Assembly: GCA_039519185.1 (NCBI GenBank)
Contig: CM076849.1
Coordinates: 58,477,087-58,541,086, forward strand
Direction of reading: 5' to 3'
DNA from: Astragalus membranaceus
Lineage: Eukaryota; Streptophyta; Magnoliopsida; Fabales; Fabaceae
Length of the DNA: 64,000 nucleotides
The notes beneath the pieces were generated by a model. That model was not told the DNA's origin and did no database searches. It saw only the letters and a list, made by a program, of their open reading frames with translations. Below, piece by piece: positions 10,861 through 24,129 of the stretch. The stretch's first letter is position 1, and each line of letters starts with the position of its first letter. The position numbers and the translations under genes are program-made.

Positions 10861-12838
10861 GTCATTATTGTGGCTAACTTAAAGCGTTCAAATATTACTA
10901 CGCCTAAGAAGTTAACAACCTCAGCTATTATGGCCAAGCTACCAGAAGAATGGGTTTTAAAGGAAATCGTAGATATCCCTAAGATAGAGTCTAGGAAACC
11001 TAGACAGTTTATCTTAGAAGATGATGGAAGCATCAGGATTACAATGAATAGATGCCAATCTATGAGGATGGGCGAACCTAGTAGACTCGATCTAGGATCC
11101 AGAAGGTCTATAGATTCGTCTTCAATTAATGTTAACTTAGCAGGAGTAAACTTTACTCCACCAATCCCCGGGACTCTTTATGAGCCTTCACCGGGCTTTG
11201 AGTCTCCGACGATGTCCCCAACGGCGTCACATATATTAAACGTAATAACTCTTGAAGAAGAGTTTGAAATAGACAAAGTTTGTATTAGAGAAGACTTTGA
11301 GGCTGATTACAACAAAGAACGAAGAACTTGATATTTCAGTACTTTTACGAAGGTACAGACTGCAGAGTTCTTACAAGTATTCTACGAATACATTAGAAAG
11401 AGTAAAATAAATATCTACTTCTTTACATGGTTTGAAGATTACTGTTTAGAAACGGAAATAGTAAATCCTTTTATTAAAGAAAACCATTTAGATGCTACCA
11501 CCAGAATTAGCAAGGAATGGAAAACTGCCAACGACAACGTCGTAGAATCAGTACATCCTCCATTAGAAACTATTAAGTTAGAAAAGAATGGATTCATCTT
11601 TGAAGCCTCTCCTTTCAAGGCTCCCAGAAGCCAACAACCAGAAGATAGAGAGATTGGAAGAGTTCAATCCCAGTTGAATTACTCAAACCAGGTCTTATAC
11701 ACCATAGCTGAACAATTAGATAGGGTAGAACTACAGTTACGGTTCGATCCTCAACCCAGCTCCTCAAAATGAGCAAATTGTTATAAGGATTACAAGCTGG
11801 ACCCAGATCGTCCTATCTACAAGCTCATTAATGTCCCAAAAAAGGATGTAAAAGAAGCTAGACTAGGAATTAGGACAGATGACTTAGTTGAGCAATTAAA
11901 GAAGATGACTAGCACTGATAAGTCTCTTCAAATTAATATGTTATCTCAAGAATTAGAATTAAATAAATTAGGAAAATCCAACATGAAGAACAAAGGATAC
12001 TTAGGAAAAACTAGGAATTACTACCCTAGGCCTAGTTATCCGGATTTACAGTTCGAAGAAAGCTCATACATGGCGTCTAGTTCCTATAGTGGGAATTCCA
12101 TTGTAGAATGGAATATTGACGGTCACAGTGAGCAAAACATATTAAACACCATCCAAGAGATGACAATGGCTGCCACTGCTTTCGAGACAAGTGGAGGCAA
12201 TACCGACAAGAAAGCAGCATTATTAATAGTCACGGGCTTCACAGGTCAATTAAAGGGTTGGTGGGACAACATACTAACCGAAGAAGAAATGCAATAATAT
12301 TAAATGCAAAAAAAGAGGGATCCCACTACGGGACTAGAAGCAGGAGAAGATGTCGTTAATACCCTTCTCTATGCTATTACTAAAACCTTCGTAGGTGATC
12401 CATTACAACTACAGGAAAGGGCCGCAGACCAACTAGCTAACCTTTATTGCCCAACCATGTCTGATTACCGTTGGTACAAAGACATGTTCATATCCCAATT
12501 ATACATGCGACCCGATGGGAACGCAGATTATTGGAAGGAGCGATTTTTAGCCGGACTACCCAAGCTATTTGGGGAAAAGGTTAAAATAAGGATAGGTTTA
12601 ATGGATTCATCCCTTATGGATCATTAACCTTAGGTCAGATTTCTAATTATATAGTAGAAACTGGAATTAACATCTGTACCGACTTTAAAATACAGAACAA
12701 AATTAGGAATGAAGTAATATCTTATTAATATCTTAAAAGATATTATGATAGTGGATGAATCTGAGTCATCCAGTTCTTCAGAAGAATCCTCCTACGAGGA
12801 AGAAGAAGACTATGTCAATCAGGTATTAGACGACTCTG
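10861..12838 (+). pseudogene. pararetrovirus-like polyprotein fragment, copy 2, 5' part
   Basis: Several consecutive + frames (10861-11331, 11335-11771, 11905-12297, 12304-12627) read as one decayed polyprotein. First is a serine-rich, movement-protein-like tail, then a helical region, then a capsid/gag-like region with GGWWDN-like, WYKDMF and WKERF motifs. Stops or shifts occur near 11330, 11772, 12295 and 12625. After about 12717 the sequence jumps to an acidic serine/glutamate stretch, skipping the basic and zinc-knuckle part seen in copy 1, so an internal deletion is likely. It is then interrupted by a solo LTR and continues at 15077. A Caulimoviridae-like origin is my best guess, not proven. 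The element is in the same orientation as copy 1. Confidence 0.45.
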
Positions 12839-15076
12839 TGTAACACCCTAATATTTCTAACTTGTAGAAATGCTAAAGTGTACAACTTAGCATACATCAG
12901 AGATAACTTCTTGTCCTAGATATTGAACACAACTAAAAACTTCGATAAATGATGACAAACGGTCACCTCAATCTCATAACTTAACATAGAAAAACTTAAA
13001 ATACTTAAGTTCCATGTTTCATAAACCTATCGCATCCCTAGTGTTCAATATCCAAAACATAAGTAGCAGAAACGATTTACAACTTTTAACAATGTATAAG
13101 TCATACAATCGAAATTACAAAGACAAGTGGGAAAACTCAGCATAAACATATAAACTAAAACTTCAACATTTCCTTGGGACACCACGACTAGCTGTGCCTC
13201 TTCGCCTTTGCATTTCCCTGTTTCTCTGTAAAAACCACAATTATAAAGGGTGAGATAAACATTATCTCAGTGAGTCCTATCGAGGCCCCTCACAAAAACT
13301 CTATCGATTCATTATGCATCTCATAAATCGGAGCTAAAATAATAGCCACGTGAAACCTCTTTACATAGCATATCACCCAATCCGCTTACCATAAACTGCG
13401 GGCAAACCTCAAGGGGCCTAGGTTCATAGGGCTCATGACTCCCCCTCCCCTAGTACGCTAACCTCAATAGGGTCGTCACCCATCCTCTATATATATAATT
13501 TATAAATATATAACCTCAACCTCAAGGGACATTTAGTCCATTTAAACAATAACATAACCTCAACCTCAAAGGACATTTAGTCCGTTTAAACATTTATCAT
13601 GTCTTAACATTAATCTCACTCGTGGATACTAAACATTTATCATTGAAACATGAGTAAGCAATGTTTTAACCAATCTATAAAGGAAAACCACACTTATTTA
13701 CCTTGGTTTAACCAATCCTATTTTCACATAACTTGTAGCTTAGGGATCCTTTCCTAATTCAATCAATCATAGGCATATACCACGATTTATGATTAATCAA
13801 TCAATATACATGGTTGGGGAAGGGATTAGAATGGAATTGGAATCAATTGGAATAGGTTAGGACGTGTTTTAAAGAAGGGTAACAGAGGCTCACGCACGGT
13901 CCGTGCGTTAAGGCGTACGGACCTGTGCGCATTTAAAAAATTTGTGTGCAGGTACACACAGATGCGCACAGTCCGTGCCACAGGGGCGCACGGTCCGTGC
14001 GTGCCCATCAGTATGCCAAAACGGTGATTTTTCATGTAAACTTGGCCATTCCGATCGTTCCAATACCTGTTCTGATGATTCCCGAACACAACCACACATT
14101 AAGTCAGTCCAAACAATCATCATAATCAGTCCAACAATCACATAACATTCATCCAAGCACTCACACCTGAAATACCCATTTTCGTAAATAACGGTTTTTG
14201 ACGGAATTCAATGAAACGAAACATCGAGACATATTTTCAATAATATTCAGACTTCAAATCAAAAACACAATCCCTAAGCAAGTATAGAACTCACCTTGTC
14301 GTGATGATAATCACAAAACCGAAATGTAATCCACCCGAACGAAAATCAACAATCACCGAGTAATGTTCTCACTCAAACCCAAGCTACCCAGTGGCTTAGA
14401 ACTCAAACTCAGCAACTGGAATCCTTCCTAAACCGTTCCAATTCGTAATGTAGCTAGTGTAGGCACTCTAATATGGTTGTTGAACTTCAAGGGTTGCTTT
14501 TGGAGCTTCAATGGTGACATGCAAGGTCTTAACCTCTCAAAGCTTCACTTTGAGCTTCAAGGTTTCAAAAATGGCAAGATGCAAAAGAGGATGATTCAGC
14601 TAATGAAATTGGTATCATGAGAAAGGAAATCGAAAATGGCGAAGAATGGTGTGTGGAACACTTACATGCACTAGGATTTGAAGAAAATCCTTCTTCTTCC
14701 TCTCCCTCTCACTTCGCCACTCTCCTTCTCTCTTTCTATGTTCTATATTTTCTCTCAATTTTCAGAAATAGGGTTTGTGGAAGTGAGTGTGGTCTGTTGA
14801 CCAAGTGAGCTGAGGGTTCAAGTCTATGGAAATGACCAAAACGCCCTTGATTCACTAATTCTCTCTTAATTCTATTTCTACCCCAAGCAGTCCCACATAA
14901 TTCATACAATTAACACAATAATGCAATTAATTCAATCATATAATTAATCTTTTCAATCCATGACAATCACCTCATAAATAATTAATTAAGCTGAATTAGT
15001 CAAATTAGCTAACTAATCATCTTATGACCTCTCGCTAATTTCAATTAATGAAATTAGCTTAATTGGGGATGTTACA
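12839..15076 (-). mobile_element. solo LTR (2238 bp), TGTAACACCC...GATGTTACA, with 5-bp target duplication
   Basis: It has TG...CA ends inside short inverted repeats (TGTAACA/TGTTACA) and a perfect 5-bp target duplication CTCTG at 12834-12838 and 15077-15081. The interrupted pararetrovirus-like frame resumes on the far side, so the boundaries are secure. No internal retroviral domain is present. This fits a solo LTR left by LTR-LTR recombination. Its start resembles the reverse complement of the end of the LTR at 24317-26693, so it is the same family in the opposite orientation. It contains a two-copy tandem repeat with core ACCTCAACCTCAA (13510-13600) and GCACGGTCCGTGCG palindromes. Confidence 0.85.
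13891..14003. repeat. GC-rich GCACGGTCCGTGCG palindromes inside the solo LTR
   Basis: Near-identical palindromic words occur at 13891-13908 and 13986-14003, with degenerate copies between. They stand out as a GC-rich island in an AT-rich LTR. Related spaced words occur in the sister LTR near 25546-25585. Confidence 0.7.
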
Positions 15077-15529
15077 CTCTGAGTCAGAACTAAGTTCGGA
15101 TAAAGACTGTTGTTTAGGACCTGAATTATGTACATGTGAAAGCTGTGTAAAAACAGTTAATGTTATTACTTCAGATCAGGCAAACACCCTCATATGGATA
15201 TTAAAGGAAATGCCTGAATCAGAACAGAAGAATAACTTCATGAAACAAGTTAAAGGAATTATTGAAAAAGAACAGGACGAGAAAGAAGTAGTTCATAAAG
15301 TAGAATTCAAAGGTATTTTAGATAGGTTTAGACCAACTGTTACTAAACCCATTACCATTAAGGATTTGCAGAATGAGATAACTCTCATTAAGCAAGAGAT
15401 CCAGTCCTTAAGGCAAAATGATCTAGAATTAGATATTAAGTACTTAGAATTAAAAGGAAAAAACATATTAGCAACTCATCGAGAAGAAACGATTGAGACT
15501 AGTAGCCCTAGTGATACAACTTAAGGATT

Positions 15530-15533
<4 letters not shown>
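15077..15533 (+). pseudogene. pararetrovirus-like polyprotein fragment, copy 2, 3' part
   Basis: Directly after the solo LTR's second CTCTG, the frame 15063-15524 (the first codons belong to the LTR) carries a cysteine pattern CTCESC and the stretch VITSDQANTLIW. A predicted coiled-coil lysine/glutamate/isoleucine segment follows. This continues the acidic tail at 12740-12838, confirming one element split by insertion. In the related proteins I recall, this segment precedes the protease, which is absent here because the sequence ends in a TA microsatellite. Confidence 0.45.

Positions 15534-15614
<81 letters not shown>
15534..15614. repeat. (TA)n microsatellite, about 80 bp
   Basis: A perfect TA run. 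Open frames across it are artefacts of the dinucleotide. Confidence 0.97.
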
Positions 15615-17295
<1,681 letters not shown>

Positions 17296-17512
17296 CCACT
17301 TTGGGTTTTATATTTTGTACCCCTATTATACCCTATACCCCTCAAATATGCCAAATGGACAAAAATACCCCTTGGAACATTTTAATAACGAAATCTTTCT
17401 TTATTTACACTTATTTTCGAAAAAAGTAAGTTTTTCACTTTAAACTTTCCGGAAACAGGGGTATTTTCGGAAGACAGTTGTTTAAAACTTTCCGGAAACA
17501 TTCCATAGAAGG

Positions 17513-17636
17513 TAAATGCGGATGGAAAAAATTTTGGATTTCCGGAAACACCTCAAAACGGGGTATTTCCGGAAGTCAATTTACCCCGTTTTGAGGTGTT
17601 TTCGGAAATCCAAAAAATTTTCCTTCCGCATTTACC
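17513..17636. repeat. left subterminal hairpin of the Mutator-like element
   Basis: An inverted repeat with arms of about 58 bp. It starts GGTAAATGCGGA, turns around at a short loop near GGAAGTCAATTTACC, and ends TCCGCATTTACC. Confidence 0.85.
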
Positions 17637-17698
17637 TGTATTTTCGGAATTTTTTTTTAAATTTCGTTTTTTAATTTGTTTTTTTTTTCCGCTTTTTA

Positions 17699-19553
17699 GT
17701 GGCAAGACGTGCAGGACGATTAGAGCGAGGCAAGTCTTCAGGAGCAGCACTAGGAGATGCAGATCAGACTCTTCCTGCTCCTAGCACCAGGACGAGGATT
17801 CAGGTGGTCACGCTTCTGAGCGTTAGAGGCGTGTCCGTGAGCACGAGCAGCAGGAGGCTGAGCCTGCTCAGCAGTATCATGAGCCTGAGCCTGCTCAGCA
17901 GTATCATGAGTTTGAGCCTGCTCAGCAGTATGAGGAAGCTGAGGCATTTCAGCAGTATGAGGAGGCTGAGGCTGCTCAGCAAGTTTTGTTGCATCGTTTT
18001 CATGTCCACGTGGTCTCCAGGCTACAGTTGGGACAGGTAATACTTTTAATAATTAATTTATTTTTTTAACCAATAATTAATTACTTTTGTTTAATATGTT
18101 TTAATTTATATTTTTTATTTTTATACAAGACCGTGGAAATGTGGCATCCTATGGTTTGAAGGTATCGAGGTTTCGACCTCAGCAGCACCACCCACATATA
18201 CACAGATGGCTAGAGCAGGCCCGTCTATTGGAGCTTGACATCACACCTCTCAACAACATCAACCACGAGCTGATATCGTCTTTTGTGGAGAGATGGCATT
18301 CTGAGACCAGCTCATTCCACATGCCGTTCGGGGAGATGACGGTGACGTTGGACGACGTGTCCGCGTTGCTCCAATTGCCGCTCACCTGGCACATTTTTGG
18401 ATCATGGGCTGTATTTTACTGAGGCTGATGCCATTGCAGCTGGAGTGCAATTGCTGGGTATATATAGACCACAACTCTTGCTGGCAGGAGTGTCGGTTCA
18501 CTAGGGGACCGAACTTCAGATTTAGTTTTTTGGATCAGGCATACAGAGCTAACATGGAGACTGGCTTTCTTGATCATGCTGCACGGTGCTATTTGTTACT
18601 CTTGTTAGGCTATACCATCTTTGCCGACAAGAGTCACACATATGTGCCCATCAAGTGGGTCACTCTTATTGCGGATTTTGAGCGTTGTGACCAGTGGGCT
18701 TGGGATTCAGCTGCTCTAGCCATTCTGTATGAGCAACTCAACGACGCCTATTTTTGGGAGACATCGCAGATTGGCGGATACGCTTCTCTGCTACAGATAA
18801 TAATTAATTAATTTTTTTACCGATAATTAATTACTTTTATTTATATAATTACATATTTATTTAATCATTTTTTATTTCAGTGCTGGATTTATGAGTACTT
18901 CCCCACAATCGTGGTGCGCAAAGACTTCGGTGCGTCTGAGCGTCCACGTTGACGCAGATGGGGGAATCAAAAGTGCGACACTGTCAAGCTTATAGATTTT
19001 CGGGGGTGGCTGGATGAGTTAGGACGGGAGGAGGTCATATGGAGGCCTTGGGAGGACAAAGAGTACACACCATTTTCACAGATTTCTCTTTTTAGAGGTT
19101 ACCTGCTCTGGGGCTCCATCACCGTGCCATATATGCCAGACAGGGTTCGGTGGCAGCTTGGATACATCCAGCAGATCACTGGCCCGCCTCTTTTGGTTGG
19201 TTCCTCACGTCCATCTACAGTGGACATTTTACAGCAGTGGTTGTTCTACGCTGGCCCGGCGCGGACTTTCAGGAACACTTCTAGACAGACCTCTTGTCGG
19301 GTGAGTGCGACCAGGATTACCTACCATGGTACTTAGAGGTGTCCATTCCCCGTCTCACTCTGGCGCCGCCTCCACCTCCAGAGCATGTACCAGATCAGGA
19401 CCCAGCAGCTGAGGATATTGGTCCACGGACCATGAAGGATAGGCTCCAGACTATAGCTGGACATATCCATTATGTCATGGGACTCGAGGGCCTTCCAGCT
19501 GAGGCATATGAGAGACTCTTGCGTGCTTTGGCTAATTGTGACATTGACTTGTA
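17699..19553 (+). pseudogene. plant mobile domain (PMD / MAIN-like) gene, decayed
   Basis: The start is ATG 17699, coding MARRAGRLERGKSSG. A glutamine/glutamate/tyrosine-rich repeat follows (17820-17985), then an intron-like gap ending near 18129. PMD sequence follows: YGLKVSRFRPQQ, LITPLNN-type and LDDVSALLQLPL motifs, then FRFSFLDQAYRANM and WAWDSAALAILYEQLNDAYF. A second intron lies at about 18798-18880, then CWIYEYFPTIVV and a C-terminal PWYLEVSIPRL...YERLLRALANCDIDL ending at the TAG at 19551. Frameshifts occur near 17820, 18393 and 19290 and a stop near 18950, so the product is broken. PMD proteins occur as host MAIN-like genes and inside transposons; sitting inside a Mutator-like element points to the transposon form. 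Its biochemical role is unknown. Confidence 0.75.
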
Positions 19554-19626
19554 GTTGTATTTTTTTTTGTATTTTTTATGATATTTGTACTGTACTCGTA
19601 TATGTTTTATGGTATTTCGTATATTA

Positions 19627-20842
19627 CACTACAAGAATAATGGGATTTTCCGGCCAGGACTTTCCGGCGGATTTTAGGAATTTCCGGCGGATTTTATCCG
19701 TCGGAAAAGATTCCGGCGGATTTTAGGACTGTCCGGCGGATTTCATTCGCCGCAAACTTTTTCGGTGGATTTTGGGGTATTTTCGGCGGATTTTTTGGCA
19801 TTTGCGGCGGATTTTTAAAAAAAAATTTAAAAAATCCGCCGCAAAAACCAAAAAAAACAAAATTTGTTAAAACAATCCGCCGCAAATGCCAAAAAATCCG
19901 GCGCAAAAGCCAAAATTTTTTTTTTTTTTTTTTAAAAATCCGCCGCAAATGCCAAAAAATCCGCCGCAAAAGCCAAAAAAATTTCAAAAAATCCGCCGGT
20001 AATTTCAAAAATCCGCCGGAAAATTCGGAGGGAAAAAATTCGCCTATAAATAAAAATTTCTCCTACACTCCTCTCATTCTCTCATTTCACTCTTTATTTC
20101 ATTCTCATTCTCTTCTATATTTCTCTACATATCTCTCTTCTATATTTCTTATACTCTCATCTCCATAAATTTCTCTACATATCTCTCTTCTATATTTCTC
20201 CTTCCTTCTTCATTCTTTTTCATTCACTCATTAATTCTTATTTCTTCTTACTTCTTTATTCACATTCTCTCCTATATCATTCTCTTCTAATATTCTCTTT
20301 CATTCTTCTTCCTTCCTACTTCTACATTCTCATTCATTTATTTATTTTCATTCTTTCCTATATCATTTTTTCTCATATTCTACTTCATTTTCATTTTTTC
20401 TTACTTTTTATTAAAATACAAATTAAACATTAAAATTCGAAAAAATTGAAAAAAAAATTCAAAAATTCAAATTTTTTACCGCCAGATTTTTTAAATTTTT
20501 TTTTTGGATTTTGCGGCGGATTTTAGGCATTTCCGGCGGTTTTTAAACAATTTTTTTTGGCTTTTGCGGCGGATTTTTGGCATTTGCGGCGGACTTTTTT
20601 TAAAAAAAAAAAAAATTAAAATCCGCCGCAAATGCCTTTAAAATCCGCTGGAAAATTCCAAAAATTTTTTTTTTTTTAAAAATCCGCCGCAAAATGCTTT
20701 TCCCGCGGAAAATCCGCCGGAAAGCGTTTGCTGCGCGCTGGCTACCGGCGGCAAAAATCCGCCGCAAAGTCCAACTTTGCGGCGGAAATATGGCTTTTCC
20801 GGCGGATTTTGCCCGCCGGAAAATCCTGTTTTTCTTGTAGTG
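19627..20842. mobile_element. non-autonomous CACTA element I (1216 bp)
   Basis: It begins CACTACAAGAATAATGGG and ends TTTTTCTTGTAGTG. A 3-bp duplication TTA flanks it at 19624-19626 and 20843-20845, both hallmarks of CACTA (En/Spm) transposons. Subterminal regions are packed with direct and inverted copies of GCGGCGGATTTT / AATCCGCCGC, probable transposase-binding repeats. The centre is CT-rich with no gene. It lies within the Mutator-like element, just after the PMD gene's stop. Confidence 0.92.
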
Positions 20843-20939
20843 TTATCGTAGTTTAGCAAATATCGTTATTTATCGTAATAATTTTAATTTTTTAATAAAA
20901 AAAAGGTTTTGGAAAAAAGTTCCGGAAATACAGGCATTT

Positions 20940-21125
20940 CCGGAAAGCATTTTTTTAAACTTTCCGGAAACACCTCAGAACAGAGTATTTTCGGAAAGCA
21001 TTTTTTTAAACTTTCCGGAAACACCTCGAAACGGGGTATTTCCGGAAGTCAAAATGGCTTCCGAAAATAGCCCGTTTCGAGGTGTTTCCGGAAAGTTTAA
21101 AAAATGCTTTCCGGAAATGCCTCTA
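20940..21125. repeat. right subterminal hairpin of the Mutator-like element
   Basis: A segment starting CATTTCCGGAAAGC and running through ACACCTCGAAACGGGG is mirrored around AAGTCAAAATGGCTT and returns as CCCGTTTCGAGGTGTTTC to ...GGAAATGCCT. Each arm is about 60-70 bp. It matches the left subterminal hairpin in motif though not base for base. Confidence 0.85.
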
Positions 21126-21246
21126 TTTTTGGAAATTTTAAAAAAAAAACATTTTTTTTATTAAAACTTGGGGTATTTTGGGGATTTATATTAAAATTGG
21201 GGTATAGGGTAGAAGGAGGGTATGAAATATAAAACCCATCCACTTT

Positions 21247-22269
21247 TTGGATAAGTACCCTGTAAAGATTTGGAAATAAGAATTTAATTGATTCATTTAA
21301 ACTTTAAAGTGCATACAAATACAGATATATAAATATCGTTTAAGATAAATTATAAAATCTTAGAACTGTGAAAATGTATTACTTTTTAAGAAATTTATAA
21401 AGTTAATTATTAATACATAATTGATAATTTTTTTATCAATATATAATTATAATTCTATATTTTATTCTTTAAGTTATACCATCCTACAGGAATGCGTTGA
21501 TAAAAAAGCAAATGAATATATAGACATAATCGACATTAATGATCAAAAAAGACATAATCGACATCACATATGTAGGGCTCGCTCGGGGATTAAAGTCTAT
21601 GATCAATTCAGTACTAATTTAGATTCTCATTCTGCCACTTTTTAAATTATTTTTCACATCAATTAATCATTGAATGAAAGAAAATTAAATGGTTCCAATT
21701 TACAAGATGGTGGTGGTGAACCAGGGACGACGATCCTCTGGATTTTTCAAGAAAAAGGGTTTCATCTAGAGAGAGAAAGATGCAGCGATGGTGGTGAGTT
21801 CTACAATTAAGTTTATTATGATAATTAATTGTAGGGTCCACCATCAATGTGTGTTCTTCTCTCTCCAAATGAAACTCTCAATTTCTTTTGAAAAATTCAC
21901 TTTGTAACAACGGCTTAAAATCCATTTCAAATATTGTCAAAAAAGAATCCATTTCAAATGAAATCATTTCACATTTCCGGTTTGAAAATAAATCATGTTA
22001 CAACGAAAAAAACAATTGTAAATAGAATATACATTTTTTTCCCCTTCAAATTATGAATATTATGGTCAATTATTGTTTTTTTCCTCGATAAAGCTAGGTG
22101 ACGTAGAGTCACTAAAAGTATTATGAAAAAAAGAAAAAAGAGCAAACTAGGGTGCCACAGAGACACGCAAGCCAAAGTAGAGAGGCGGTCTTCTCTACTA
22201 CAAATCAAAGTTGAGGGACCATAGCGAGGTAGAGACAGACACGAGCCAAAGCATAAATCGTGTGCTAGA
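21247..22269. other. AT-rich intergenic sequence, nothing recognised
   Basis: Only short frames are present. A short repeat GACATAATCGACAT occurs near 21522-21560. I see no RNA gene or terminal-repeat structure. Confidence 0.4.
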
Positions 22270-22790
22270 GCACGGACCATGAACGGGAACGTGACAACGT
22301 GTTTGGTCCATGTGGGTTAGTTTATTGCAACGATCCGAACTGCTTTCAGAATTGTTGATTGTCCACATAGACCAACACGAGTCTTTTGAGCATAAGTTTG
22401 TCCTCACTTACATACTTTACGGGAAACTTCCCAGAAGGTCATCCATCCATTTCATTAGTGCTCCAAGTGAAGTACGCTTAACTATGATGTTCTTATGCTC
22501 CGAACTCCCAAAAAGAAGACGCGTCAACTTTTTGTCATGGGTGCTACCAATCATTTAGTTTAAGTCATTTTTTAACTATGCAGACTCATGCCTGCACAAC
22601 CTCGGGATCATTCTCATTCCATTGTGAATTCGGTTCATTCACGTGTTTGTTTGCCTAGAAGCGTGCTCAGAGCTTTTAATTGTCCATACTTTGAACCGAC
22701 GATTACTCCCCGCTCTCATCACGCTTAGGCGTCATACCTAGGGCTCTCTCATCTCCGATGGCTGGGGTTCACTATGCCTTGTGTTCTTTT
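22270..22790 (-). mobile_element. Cassandra-like TRIM LTR fragment with 5S rRNA-derived segment
   Basis: At about 22425-22500 the reverse complement resembles 5S rRNA, including the region equivalent to AAGTTAAGCGTGCTT (here written as AGTACGCTTAACT on the + strand) and the GGGTGACC-type region. The surrounding words (GTCCACATAGACCAACACGAG, TTGTCCTCACTTACAT, then TTAGGCGTCATACCTAGGG) are those I recall from Cassandra, a non-coding LTR element found widely in plants whose LTR carries a 5S-derived pol III promoter. The copy is diverged and its ends are not clear. Strand refers to the 5S-like segment. Confidence 0.6.
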
Positions 22791-22907
22791 TCCAATCATT
22801 GTTAATACGATTACATATAATTTTTTGAAAGAGAAAATTAAGTAGTCAAGGATAATGATTGTTTTGATCTATCTTCGAGAACTGTGGACACTCACCACCT
22901 GTTTGTT

Positions 22908-23044
22908 ATCCCAAGTAGGTAGCTCAGTTTGCGAGCTAAGGAATATCGAAGGAGTGCACCAAAAAAGTGCAAAAAGGAGGTCTCGAGTTCAAACCACAGA
23001 AACTAACATTCTCCCACCCCCACTAATATTGCTTATAAAAAAAA
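22908..23044 (+). mobile_element. tRNA-derived SINE (137 bp) with 12-bp target duplication
   Basis: An A box (TAGCTCAGTTTG-like, about 22919-22931) and a B box (GAGTTCAAACC, 22985-22995) match an internal pol III promoter. The element ends in TATAAAAAAAA. It is flanked by the perfect 12-bp duplication CACCTGTTTGTT at 22896-22907 and 23045-23056. There is no coding capacity. Confidence 0.85.
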
Positions 23045-23056
23045 CACCTGTTTGTT

Positions 23057-24129
23057 TCCGTGGTAGGCAGCAAATGGACACACAATTGTGCCCAAAGCTA
23101 CAATGTGTAGCTTCTACGACAAATAGTAAATCACAGCAAGGTGACATGAAACCAAACAGCTCCGAGTCATTCAACAAAGAACACAAATATTAATAGAAAT
23201 TTTGGTTTTTGGAATACTTGGCAACATTTGAGAAAAATATTTTCATATGACACTACGTGTTATTCACAAATCAATTTTATAAATTCCTTAATATTATTTA
23301 GGATTAAATATGTTTTTATCCTTAAAAAATTTGTGAATTTTATTTTTAGTCTCTATTAAAAATTTCACTCATCACTTTTAGTCCCTATATTTTTTTCATT
23401 CAATATTTTTAATCTCTTTACATAAAAAAACTACTTTTAATCTCATATGACTTTTTTTAATGACAAAAAATCTCTTATGACTTTTAAAAACATTTTTTGG
23501 GATAGCGCTTAAATGCTATGATAATGGAATTCTTAGAGAGTGAGAGCTCGTATATATGAGTTACACCAATAAAGGTCGACAAAGTTTACAAGGAAATGAT
23601 ACTGTAAACAGCATTAAAACCAACGATGATTTGATCTTAGGCTTCAAACATAGAGTAATAATTTGTCCTATCATCAATATTCAACTGATGTTTTGTCTTG
23701 AGACTTATAGGAGACCCACCTTCCTTTGGCCAAGTGCATGAATGATCCTTTTTTTAGTCCCACCACCACCGATCATGTAAACTAAAGATGGGACAAAAAT
23801 GAGGATTAAAGATGAGATCAAGATGAATTGATTTTAGAAAACTCTATTCAAAGGATAGAAAATGATATGTCTCCAAGGCATGAAATTTCTATACAAATTA
23901 TTAATTACCATAAAACACCTTATCTCTTTTAGACCGGTGTTCTTTATGTGATCTGTCTATTGCATGTATCTTTGGGGTTTTTTTATGGGCAAATATTGGA
24001 AGTTAGTATTGAATACGGATAAAAAGTCATTTTAGTCTTTAACATGTGAAATGCTGTCATTATAATAGTTAAATATTTTGAAATTGCATACCTCCTTAAA
24101 TATTTCTTACGTTAGTAATTTTATAGACT
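23057..24129. other. AT-rich sequence, no gene; possible MITE remnant near 23290-23470
   Basis: The words TTAGGATTAAATATG, TTTAGTCTC and TTTTAGTCCC at 23298-23420 look like the repeated TTTTGTCCCT-type words of common legume MITEs, but no matching opposite end is clear. Nothing else is supported. Confidence 0.35.

Larger units (their letters stand above)
17303..21237 (+). mobile_element. Mutator-like element with 9-bp target duplication, carrying a plant-mobile-domain gene
   Basis: The ends are inverted repeats: the left starts GGGTTTTATATTT and the right ends AAATATAAAACCC. Both are flanked by the exact 9-bp duplication ATCCACTTT (17294-17302 and 21238-21246). Subterminal regions on both sides are full of TTTCCGGAAA words arranged as large hairpins. 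The 9-bp duplication and long terminal repeats fit the Mutator superfamily. The only coding remnant is a plant-mobile-domain gene; no transposase is visible. A CACTA element inserted later at 19627-20842. Confidence 0.8.

Noticed and set aside
17994..18040. Open frame with Ser-Leu-Leu-Ser repeats before the PMD intron
   Set aside because: It is the wrong frame of the Glu-Gln-Tyr repeat of the PMD pseudogene.
22425..22500. A 5S rRNA gene
   Set aside because: Only part of 5S is present, it is diverged, and it is embedded in Cassandra-like sequence.
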